This document shows, one piece after another, positions 27,117-33,559 of a stretch of DNA of 38,098 nucleotides. The stretch comes from an uncultured Lachnospira sp. (GTDB lineage: Bacteria > Bacillota > Clostridia > Lachnospirales > Lachnospiraceae). The first letter of the stretch is position 1, and every line of letters begins with the position of its first letter. The notes below the pieces were generated by a model. It did no database searches and was not told the origin of the DNA. It was given only the letters and a program-made list of their open reading frames with translations. Where the stretch lies: NCBI GenBank assembly GCA_946186125.1, contig CAMHLZ010000035.1, forward strand, positions 1-38,098. Reading direction: 5' to 3'. The translations under genes were made by a program, and so were the position numbers.

Positions 27117-27509
27117 CTATTGATTTAAATCGTTCTTAATCTGTGTCGTCGATATCTCCGGTGTCCTTGGAAGATATACAACGTTACATCCTTCTTCTTC
27201 AAGATAATCAAACTTGCCTACCCAGTCATCCCCCATTACAAATGTATCTATGTGATATTCATGAATATCGGACCTCTTCTGCTCCCAGTTTTCTTCCGGT
27301 ATAACTAAATCTACATAACGTATCGCTTCTAAAAGCATCTTGCGCTCCTCATATGAGAAATAACATTTTTTCTGCTTTTCATTCCAATTAAATTCATCCG
27401 TAGAAAGTACTACGACCAGGTAATCACCGAGTGCTTTCGCTCTCCTTAGTAAATTTATATGACCATAATGTAACAAATCAAATGTTCCATATGTTATGAC
27501 TCTTTTCAT
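27117..27509 (-). CDS. tagD: glycerol-3-phosphate cytidylyltransferase-like protein
   Basis: The 130-residue protein has the nucleotidyltransferase motif GTFDLLHYGH with H14 and H17, and the RTPEISTTQIK end, matching TagD enzymes that make CDP-glycerol from CTP and glycerol 3-phosphate for teichoic acid or related polymers. No other polymer genes are nearby, so the in vivo product is uncertain. The promoter is at 27579-27607 and the SD is GGAATGGAGAAAATAA. Confidence 0.88.
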   Translation of the reverse strand: MKRVITYGTFDLLHYGHINLLRRAKALGDYLVVVLSTDEFNWNEKQKKCYFSYEERKMLLEAIRYVDLVIPEENWEQKRSDIHEYHIDTFVMGDDWVGKFDYLEEEGCNVVYLPRTPEISTTQIKNDLNQ

Positions 27510-27578
27510 TTATTTTCTCCATTCCGCAAATATACCTATATATGACGTTCCATACATTTTTATCACACATACGAAAGT

Positions 27579-27607
27579 ATTATAACATTATTTTACTATC
27601 TTATCAA
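27579..27607 (-). promoter_or_regulatory. sigma-A promoter of the tagD-like gene
   Basis: TTGATA (27607-27602), 17 bp, TATAAT (27584-27579) on the minus strand. The -35 lies directly after the T-run of the terminator of the upstream operon. The leader is about 65 nt. Confidence 0.8.
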
Positions 27608-27664
27608 TAAAAAACCTCGCTTCGTGATTGTTAGTATAGTCCATATCACAAAACAAGGTTTTTT
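27608..27664 (-). terminator. strong terminator of the exported-protein operon
   Basis: On the minus strand AACCTTGTTTTGTGAT pairs with ATCACGAAGCGAGGTT over 16 positions (three G-U wobbles) around a 16-base loop, followed by TTTTTT. It starts within a few bases of the stop codon of the gene at 27665-28636. A-runs upstream would make it work on the other strand too. Confidence 0.9.
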
Positions 27665-28636
27665 TTAATCCATATAAGATTCTATATTCTTAATTATCTC
27701 TTTAATCTCTTTTTCAGGAACATCATACATATAATAAGCTCCACCAACAATTATACAATCGTTACAAAACTTTATTTCTGTTTTTTGTTTTTCTGAATCA
27801 ATGAATGCTATAATGCAGACTGTCTTTTCTTCTATATTATCAAATTCTTTATCTGTTATATATCTCAGACGAATTTTTTTGACTTCTGATACAATCTTGC
27901 TTATAATCTTACTTTCACTAGTTTTTCCGTTTTCTGTCTTTATTTCCTGTATGTCTTTTAGTTTTATTTCAATCGGTGCTTCTTCAGTAATTCTATCATA
28001 CATAAACTCTATGAATTTGTTAATCTCTTTTTTGTCATTTTCTATACGATACCAGTTATCTTCAAAACGCAAAATATTTCCTTTTTTAATTACCATCTCG
28101 CTTTCACAGCCTTTTGTATCTGTAAATACAAAAGCAGTAAAGCCATACACAAATTCTCCTGAGTTTGCCTCGTCCTCGCTTATCGATGTAAGATTTAGTT
28201 TTGAAATATTTTTCAAAATTGAACTAACCTCTTTTTTATCTGTTGTCATTCTGTGTTTGTAAGGAATTTCCACTTTTACTATATCACTTAGGTTAATATG
28301 TTCATATTGAATCTCTTCCATTTGTGTTGTTTCTATGTTCACGTCTTTATTTTCAATAAATTGTTCAGTAGTTGTCTCACTCACAGCTTCTTCATTATAG
28401 ATAACTGATGTAGACTCTTCTGCATCATGTTTCTCAGGAGTTACAGACTCTCTTTCCTGTGATTTTTGTGTCACATTCACCTCTGTCTTTGAATCAACAA
28501 TATTCTCTTCCTTTATTGTATTTTGGTTTAAACCATCACTCTTCAAATTCTTATCACCACTTCCGTAAACAGAAGTCATAATTCCTAACATTATTATAAT
28601 CGTTTGTACAATAGTAGATATAAATCCGTTTCTCAT
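27665..28636 (-). CDS. exported protein with duplicated C-terminal domain
   Basis: Function unknown. Residues 1-25 form a signal peptide or anchor (STIVQTIIIMLGIMTSVYG). Residues 26-115 are a low-complexity, Glu/Thr/Ser-rich linker. Residues about 122-214 and 222-323 are two copies of one domain: each starts (V/I)EI, has a helix ending in L or R-L (ILKNISKLNL; KIVSEVKKIRL), a strand with AF.(F)xD (TAFVFTDTKG; IIAFIDSEKQ) and a C-terminal helix (KKEINKFIEFMYD; EKEIKEIIKNIESYMD). AGAAGGAG precedes the ATG and the preceding gene ends 14 bp upstream. Last gene of the operon that ends at 27608-27664. Confidence 0.75.
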   Translation of the reverse strand: MRNGFISTIVQTIIIMLGIMTSVYGSGDKNLKSDGLNQNTIKEENIVDSKTEVNVTQKSQERESVTPEKHDAEESTSVIYNEEAVSETTTEQFIENKDVNIETTQMEEIQYEHINLSDIVKVEIPYKHRMTTDKKEVSSILKNISKLNLTSISEDEANSGEFVYGFTAFVFTDTKGCESEMVIKKGNILRFEDNWYRIENDKKEINKFIEFMYDRITEEAPIEIKLKDIQEIKTENGKTSESKIISKIVSEVKKIRLRYITDKEFDNIEEKTVCIIAFIDSEKQKTEIKFCNDCIIVGGAYYMYDVPEKEIKEIIKNIESYMD

Positions 28637-28650
28637 TTTTTAGTCTCCTT

Positions 28651-29166
28651 CTATGATATTGTAGCATGCCATTTGTATGTATAACCATCTATGACTACCT
28701 TGTCACTATACTTAAACGTCCTTTTTACACCATTCGAATCCCAGCACCCTATCTTCATTTTCCCTGACGATACTTTATAGCTATAACAAGTTATCATGTG
28801 TCCGTCCTTTCCCGCAGCCAATGCCATAATAAATGGTCTATTATTTTCGTTTATTTTCTTTTTTATCTGACTGGTTGATAACTTGTCATTTATTATTTTA
28901 TAATTGACACCATAACTCTTTAGTGCATCGTTGGTAGTTTCTAATCCTGCACAATCATTATACCCTACTTTCATTTTATTTGCTACATCTTTCGCTGTTA
29001 TATTTTTGTTCTTTTTATAGTTAACAATTGTTGCTACAGAGGCTGCCCAACATAAATTATATTTTCCTTGCCTTACAAAATTTTTTATATCACATTTTGC
29101 ACAATCATCTCCAGACAATTCATCTTCGTTAGTTTTCTCACAAACTATATCTTTTGAGCCATACAT
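28651..29166 (-). CDS. papain/C39-like cysteine protease, 3' part of a frameshifted gene
   Basis: From the ATG at 29166, residues 36-48 (YNLCWAASVATIV) hold the catalytic-type cysteine C39, GHMITCY the histidine H123 and CWDSNG the Asp/Asn position. This is the papain-fold C39-2/AvrRpt2-like arrangement. The frame has no SD at this ATG and stays open upstream to a TAA near 29256, overlapping the end of the preceding ORF. I therefore read it as the catalytic half of one secreted protease whose N-terminal half is 29211-29714 in another frame. C-terminus intact. If expressed alone it would lack a signal peptide. Confidence 0.7.
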   Translation of the reverse strand: MYGSKDIVCEKTNEDELSGDDCAKCDIKNFVRQGKYNLCWAASVATIVNYKKNKNITAKDVANKMKVGYNDCAGLETTNDALKSYGVNYKIINDKLSTSQIKKKINENNRPFIMALAAGKDGHMITCYSYKVSSGKMKIGCWDSNGVKRTFKYSDKVVIDGYTYKWHATIS

Positions 29167-29210
29167 AGTATCTGTTATATCATCAAACTCTAATTGTTCT
29201 GAAAAATCCT

Positions 29211-29714
29211 TTATTTCCGATACTTTACTTTCGTATGTCTTACTACAAAAACCTTATTTTTATCATTGAATTTCATAGTTAAATCTTCGAGTAAAATTTT
29301 ATCGTACTCATTTTCCAAATATACCTTTCCAAGTTCAATATATATTATATATTCATTCCCTTCTTTCATAATATCTTTAGCATTATTATACCACTCTAAA
29401 TCATCACTTACACTTATGTTGTCTTCAAGCACTTCCGCCGTCATAATACATTGATTATATTCATTAAATAACGGATAAACATCAAACACCACTTTCTCAT
29501 CTGCATTGTATATAGAAATGTTTTTACCTATATTCAAATCCTGACGTTCAACTAAATCGTATATATATGTCTTTTGCTCCTCTGATAATTCATTTTCTCT
29601 CTTTAATACATCTATATCTTCACTTGCATATGCAAAAATATCAGCAAATCCAAACAAAATGAAGCATATAGACAACATAAGACTTATTTTCAATAATAAA
29701 ATTCTTTTTTTCAT
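29211..29714 (-). CDS. signal-peptide N-terminal half of frameshifted cysteine protease
   Basis: The frame opens at 29795 but AAGGAG stands 10 bases before the ATG at 29714, giving MKKRILLLKISLMLS and a clear signal peptide cleaved near AYASED (167 residues). The rest is a beta-rich region without a recognised domain, as expected for a propeptide or stalk. The ORF stops at 29211, 45 bp before the first methionine of the protease ORF. A -1 shift in the T5 run near 29248 would join them. On its own it has no assignable function. Confidence 0.65.
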   Translation of the reverse strand: MKKRILLLKISLMLSICFILFGFADIFAYASEDIDVLKRENELSEEQKTYIYDLVERQDLNIGKNISIYNADEKVVFDVYPLFNEYNQCIMTAEVLEDNISVSDDLEWYNNAKDIMKEGNEYIIYIELGKVYLENEYDKILLEDLTMKFNDKNKVFVVRHTKVKYRK

Positions 29715-29748
29715 GTTACTTTTTCTCCTTATATCATCGAATAACAAA

Positions 29749-29800
29749 ACGTAATGTTTTCGTAGTATCATGTATACCATAAAATACAAAAACATTACGT
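29749..29800. repeat. 12-bp perfect inverted repeat before the protease gene
   Basis: ACGTAATGTTTT (29749-29760) and AAAACATTACGT (29789-29800) flank a 28-bp centre. On the minus strand the right arm begins 18 bases after the stop of the small membrane protein gene, and TTTTG follows the left arm. It may be a weak terminator or an operator. Confidence 0.5.
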
Positions 29801-29818
29801 CAACCTATTATGTAATAT

Positions 29819-30091
29819 TTATTTTTTTTTATGTTCTTCTGTATACCACAACATAGCCGCTACAAGAGATGCAATCATTGTAGCAAACAATAATACTGCA
29901 TCACTTATCATGAAAAACCACCAAATAATAGCAAAAGCATCATCACTTATAAATTCGAAAACTCCAACACAAACAGTATCAGCAGCTAAAGAAATTAACA
30001 TTATTACAATTCCTAAGTCCCCCAACACAATTGAACTTATAAGAAATATAATCATCATTTTTTTATAAAAAGCACTCTTATTAGCTTCCAT
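29819..30091 (-). CDS. small membrane protein
   Basis: A 90-residue protein with two long hydrophobic segments (about residues 11-40 and 52-84, the second possibly two helices) and a charged tail EEHKKK. No family recognised. GAGGTGA precedes the ATG. Its place among exported proteins would fit an immunity or anchoring partner, but nothing in the sequence proves this. Confidence 0.65.
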   Translation of the reverse strand: MEANKSAFYKKMMIIFLISSIVLGDLGIVIMLISLAADTVCVGVFEFISDDAFAIIWWFFMISDAVLLFATMIASLVAAMLWYTEEHKKK

Positions 30092-30151
30092 TAAAATTCA
30101 CCTCTTTCATAGTAAATCAATATGTTAAAATACTCTTCGTATTTAATTGTT

Positions 30152-30667
30152 CTACAATGAAGAAACATAAACGTATAAATCTTGTACCTCACAATAGCTA
30201 CAATATCCCTCCGTGATATAACTAATTGTTTCTTTGTATCCTGTATACGATGTAGTTACGGTTGTAATTATTCCTGCTATTGCCGCAGCTCCATGCCCAA
30301 GCAAACCAGCTAATGCCGATATTTTCACCAATAATACCGATGCGAAGTAAGTTGTTACTCCTGTTCCAATAGCTTTTATCCAATTTTTTCTACATTTTTT
30401 TATATTATTTATATAATCGTTGCATGTAGTCTGCTTCGCACTATCCAGCTTATAATATGGAATATTATTTGACTCCCCGTTGTGTCCTACTTTCTTGTAC
30501 TTTTTTCCAGATTTAGAACCACTCGCATACCAGTATCTTTTTCCAAATATTTTTGGTGTAACATATTTCTTTCCCCACTTAATACTAGTATAGTCGTTTT
30601 TAAATACACCCACTTTATATTTGCCTATGATTCCATCTGCGGCGTTATCGTCAATCGACGTAGCCAC
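30152..30667 (-). CDS. unknown protein with Gly/Ala-rich hydrophobic segment, probable 3' part of a broken gene
   Basis: From a GTG at 30667 (GAGG 8 bases before) it reads 171 residues without signal peptide: a Lys/Tyr/Gly-rich half (GKKYVTPKIFGKRYWYASG), then a hydrophobic Gly/Ala segment around residues 105-140 (SALAGLLGHGAAAIAGIITT) and a CSYC end. The frame is the same as that of the signal-peptide ORF at 30728-31156, 63 bases upstream; TAA, TGA and TAG interrupt between them. The first 28 codons lie in one arm of the palindrome at 30585-30750. A bacteriocin-like secreted protein is possible; I do not assign it. Confidence 0.55.
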   Translation of the reverse strand: MATSIDDNAADGIIGKYKVGVFKNDYTSIKWGKKYVTPKIFGKRYWYASGSKSGKKYKKVGHNGESNNIPYYKLDSAKQTTCNDYINNIKKCRKNWIKAIGTGVTTYFASVLLVKISALAGLLGHGAAAIAGIITTVTTSYTGYKETISYITEGYCSYCEVQDLYVYVSSL

Positions 30668-30750
30668 CGGCTACGCCTCATTCCTCTGCCTTGCAGAGTG
30701 AAATCATATCCAAAATATAAGGTAGGGTTAATTTAAAACGACTATACTAG
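30585..30750. repeat. 166-bp imperfect palindrome
   Basis: Left arm 30585-30640 and the reverse complement of right arm 30693-30750 agree at about four in five positions, starting with a shared CTAGTATAGTCGTTTT. The 52-bp centre holds two more perfect palindromes, CGTAGCC-ACC-GGCTACG (30659-30675) and, at the join, CTCTGC-CTT-GCAGAG (30684-30698). The left arm encodes the start of the 30152-30667 protein and the right arm the end of the 30728-31156 protein. No clear target-site duplication. Confidence 0.75.
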
Positions 30751-31156
30751 ATGACTTGCCATACACAATATCATCTGAATCTGAACTATCATTTAATTCC
30801 CCATCTGTATCGCTATTAAAATCCTTCTCATCTTGTAAAATCAAATTTTCAACATCACTAATATAAGTTGTATCAGTTTCTGATAAAACATACTGTCCCT
30901 TTATCTTATTATACTTTTCAGAAACAACCTTGTCATCATAAGTTCTAATAATAACTCTTTTATTATTTCCAGTTACAATCATCTTTTCGTAACTACTGTA
31001 TTGTACATTCTTTACAGTATATTCAATTCCATCTTCTCCCTTAACCTTTACTTCAGTTACATCTGAACCATAAGCAAAAGTACTCCTCCCTATTAGTTCA
31101 ATTCCAAGTATACAAACCAATAAAACAGTAACTATAATTCTTCTTGTAATCTTCAT
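30728..31156 (-). CDS. signal-peptide protein, first gene of the exported-protein operon
   Basis: A 142-residue protein with a signal peptide (MKITRRIIVTVLLVCILGIE, cleavage near FAYGSD), a beta-rich middle and an acidic Asp/Ser stretch (DGELNDSSDSDD). It ends SSSIVVLN within the palindrome. Probably the N-terminal part of a longer protein continuing in frame at 30667. AAGGAG is 11 bases from the ATG; a three-codon frame (ATG at 31164) lies between and overlaps the start as ATGA. Some features recall geobacillin-26-type secreted proteins, but I cannot confirm this. Confidence 0.65.
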   Translation of the reverse strand: MKITRRIIVTVLLVCILGIELIGRSTFAYGSDVTEVKVKGEDGIEYTVKNVQYSSYEKMIVTGNNKRVIIRTYDDKVVSEKYNKIKGQYVLSETDTTYISDVENLILQDEKDFNSDTDGELNDSSDSDDIVYGKSSSIVVLN

Positions 31157-31261
31157 TTTAGCATATTCTCCTTAAAATTATTAATACATCAAAATCATCA
31201 CCTTGATTATATTATTTATCTTGTATTTTATTGCATCTGACTTCGAAATCTGCACGCCATG

Positions 31262-31290
31262 ATATTATATATATATATGTTATTTGTCAA
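31262..31290 (-). promoter_or_regulatory. sigma-A promoter of the exported-protein operon
   Basis: TTGACA (31290-31285), 17 bp, TAATAT (31267-31262) on the minus strand, set in a run of AT dinucleotides. Start expected near 31255, leaving a leader of about 100 nt before 31156. A 7-bp inverted repeat ATTTGTC/GACAAAT overlaps the -35 and could be an operator. Confidence 0.75.
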
Positions 31291-31330
31291 GTTAATCTTA
31301 CGACAAATCAACAATACCTGATACTTTCAA

Positions 31331-32677
31331 TTACTTTGACAGAAACGGCACCATATATACCGGTATATAGTGAATACCATTCTTCCATTCGTAATCCTTG
31401 GTATGCACAACATATTTTTCTGCTATTCTTCTGCTATACTTTTCACAGAACATGTCTAATGACTTATGAGCTCTATAATTTCCCGACTTCACTTCGATTG
31501 GACATATTTTATCACCCATAGAAAGCAAAAAATCTATCTCATATAAATGATTCGAAGTACCACTTTGCATAGTATAATAAAACAGATTATTCCCCCCTGC
31601 CACCAGCATTTGTGCTACAACATTCTCATATACATATCCTAAATTTGATTCGAGCTTATCTGAAAGTAATTTGTTGTATATTACATTTTCAGTATATTTT
31701 TTATCTTTAAATACAAGCGACACAAACAGGCCGACATCAGATGCAAATAATTTATATCGTCCTATATCCTTTTCCAATGCCATACCTATTGCTGGATTAT
31801 TTGCATGATAAGCTATATTTACTGTATAAGAACTTAACATGTCAGGTATTAATCCACGCACAAATTCTGAGCGCATTCCTTCTCTTGCGTTTGATAAAAC
31901 ATATCTGGATGCATTAGAACTAAGACTTGCAGGTATCGAATCATATATGTCACCGGTCAATCCTGTGCTATCTATTTTTGTAAAATCCTCTTCGTACAAA
32001 TCTATTATTTCTCTTTTTGTTTCGTCCACAAGTTGAAGGTTATTGTGCTCCAAATAAGTTTCTATAGCCTGTGGCATTCCTCCAATAAGCATATAAAGTC
32101 TAAAAATCCGCATTAAATTTCTATGCATTGCATTTCCCGCTGATTTTTTGTTTTTTAAAAGCATATTTATTGTTTCTACGGTTATTTCATCATCTATAGC
32201 CCATAAAAATTCTTCAAAATCCATGGGATACATTGATATCTTATGCTCCTCGCTTGGAATCAGGATATCTTTAGTATTCTTTTTTATTGACAAAAGTGAA
32301 CCCGTTTCTATATATTTATATCTTCCGTCTGCAACAAGATACTTTATTGCCTGTCTTGCCTTTGGATGCAATTGAACCTCGTCAAATATTATTACAGACT
32401 CATTTTCATATAACCTGATTCCTGTTAACTGTTGTAATTGTAAAAAGAAAAAATCCAAGTTATACGTATCATCAAATAATTTGATAATATCTTTACTTGT
32501 ATGGGCAAAATCTATCAAAATATATGACTTGAATTCGTTCTTTGCAAATTCCTCTGCAATAGTTGACTTTCCAACTCGTCTGGCACCCTTTATCAAAAGT
32601 GCATACTTCTCACTGCGTTTTTCTTTCCATTCAGTCATTTCATCATATATTTTTCTTTTAAAAACAATATTTCCCAA
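31331..32677 (-). CDS. AAA ATPase with DUF4143 domain (TTG start)
   Basis: The N-terminal AAA_14 domain has Walker A LIKGARRVGKST and Walker B SVIIFDEVQLH. The C-terminal DUF4143 region ends in a PD-(D/E)xK-like core (YEIDFLL, then CPIEVKSG). Role unknown; such ATPases are often accessory and variable. The frame opens at 32776, but those codons are the tandem repeats. TTG 32677 follows GAGGTGATATTA at good distance, giving LGNIVFKRKIYDEM and 448 residues, close to the family norm. Its own promoter overlaps one iteron. Confidence 0.88.
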   Translation of the reverse strand: MGNIVFKRKIYDEMTEWKEKRSEKYALLIKGARRVGKSTIAEEFAKNEFKSYILIDFAHTSKDIIKLFDDTYNLDFFFLQLQQLTGIRLYENESVIIFDEVQLHPKARQAIKYLVADGRYKYIETGSLLSIKKNTKDILIPSEEHKISMYPMDFEEFLWAIDDEITVETINMLLKNKKSAGNAMHRNLMRIFRLYMLIGGMPQAIETYLEHNNLQLVDETKREIIDLYEEDFTKIDSTGLTGDIYDSIPASLSSNASRYVLSNAREGMRSEFVRGLIPDMLSSYTVNIAYHANNPAIGMALEKDIGRYKLFASDVGLFVSLVFKDKKYTENVIYNKLLSDKLESNLGYVYENVVAQMLVAGGNNLFYYTMQSGTSNHLYEIDFLLSMGDKICPIEVKSGNYRAHKSLDMFCEKYSRRIAEKYVVHTKDYEWKNGIHYIPVYMVPFLSK

Positions 32678-32698
32678 TAATATCACCTCACAAATGAC

Positions 32699-32727
32699 AG
32701 TATAACGCAAATCCCCGTTCGTTGCAA
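32699..32727 (-). promoter_or_regulatory. promoter of the DUF4143 ATPase
   Basis: TTGCAA (32727-32722), 17 bp, TATACT (32704-32699) on the minus strand. The spacer is exactly repeat copy 1 (32705-32723), so anything binding the repeat would block RNA polymerase. Confidence 0.7.
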
Positions 32728-32789
32728 CCGAAATACTACGCAAATCCCCATTCGTTATAGTCCAAATACTACGCAAATCCCCATTCGTT
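32705..32789. repeat. three 33-bp-period iterons
   Basis: The 19-mer ACGCAAATCCCC(A/G)TTCGTT starts at 32705, 32738 and 32771, exactly 33 bp apart. Copies 2 and 3 share 26 bp (preceded by AAATACT). The remaining 7 bp per unit vary. Copy 1 has one substitution and lies inside the promoter. Confidence 0.9.
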
Positions 32790-32800
32790 TGTAAATCATG

Positions 32801-33559
32801 TCAGACATATTTATTTACAACCACCTTAATTCTCCCCTTACGCGTCTCCTGTGCTACCCCGATGTACACAAACTTTCCGTATCCTCTTACTGACACCACA
32901 TCATCCTCTTTTAGAGAATAGCTGTTATTTTCCTGCACCCTGCCATTGATAAATACCTTCTTTTCACGAAATAATTCGATACTCGCTTTTCTTGAAACAT
33001 TCCATAATTTTGAAACTATGGCATCTATCCTTGCAGAATTAACGATAACTTCTTCTCTTTTTAGTTCCGGCTTTAATGCTTCCACCATGCCCTTTTCTAC
33101 ATGACACTTCACACTGGTATGCTTTACCTTATCAAGATTCTCACAAATAAATTCCGCAATTCTGTCAATGCATAAAACATATGCTGTCTGGTCTTTAATA
33201 AAAATATCTCCCAAAGTGCTTCTCTCTATTCCAAGATTCATGAGTGCTCCCAAAAAGTCGCGATGGCTGAATACATCCGCAAACTTTTTCATTACCGGCT
33301 CTATAACTACACAGCTGATAGGAAAATTCTCTACATATCCAAACATTTCTTCCGAACCAAACCTGAGCATCTGTCTTTCACAAACCTCGGCTCCCCCATA
33401 GAAATCATACGGGACGTATTCAATATCTTTTTCAATTTCCATAATAACACCGATTTCCGATGGACTTAAAAAATCAGTAAAAACGAACTGGCTGTTATTG
33501 TAACTCCTAACAGCCAGTTCGCAGATTCTTTTTTTTAGTAATTCGTCTTCTCTTACCAA
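32801..33559 (-). CDS. ylmH: YlmH-type S4-domain RNA-binding protein (TTG start)
   Basis: A 252-residue homologue of the YlmH family linked to ribosome-associated and cell-division functions. The N-terminal part contains FVFTDFLSPSE and GGAEVCERQMLRFG; the C-terminal S4 fold is NVSRKASIELFREKKVFINGR followed by LKEDDVVSVRGYGKF. It starts with TTG at the base after the gatB stop, with only a weak AAAGAG before it, so translation is probably coupled. A perfect 14-bp hairpin lies in codons 13-26. Confidence 0.88.
   Translation of the reverse strand: MVREDELLKKRICELAVRSYNNSQFVFTDFLSPSEIGVIMEIEKDIEYVPYDFYGGAEVCERQMLRFGSEEMFGYVENFPISCVVIEPVMKKFADVFSHRDFLGALMNLGIERSTLGDIFIKDQTAYVLCIDRIAEFICENLDKVKHTSVKCHVEKGMVEALKPELKREEVIVNSARIDAIVSKLWNVSRKASIELFREKKVFINGRVQENNSYSLKEDDVVSVRGYGKFVYIGVAQETRKGRIKVVVNKYV
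33484..33521 (-). other. terminator-like hairpin inside ylmH
   Basis: CGAACTGGCTGTTA (33521-33508 on the minus strand) pairs perfectly over 14 bp with TAACAGCCAGTTCG (33497-33484) around a 10-base loop, followed by TTTTT. It looks like an intrinsic terminator placed about 40 bases after the ylmH start. Confidence 0.7.

Noticed and set aside
27801-28262. 153-codon plus-strand open frame
   Set aside because: Antisense to the exported duplicated-domain gene, hydrophobic only because the sense strand is Lys/Glu-rich; no SD.
30482-30736. 84-codon plus-strand open frame across the palindrome
   Set aside because: It mirrors the coding arms of the palindrome and has no SD. It is informative for the inversion idea but not a gene.
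32705-32789. Short CRISPR-like array
   Set aside because: Only three units, and the variable part is 7 bp, far too short for spacers. No cas genes are in the window; iterons or operators fit better.
33484-33535. Plus-strand terminator at the hairpin with the T8 run
   Set aside because: The T-run starts several bases after the stem and no plus-strand gene ends nearby; the minus-strand reading with T5 directly after the stem is better.
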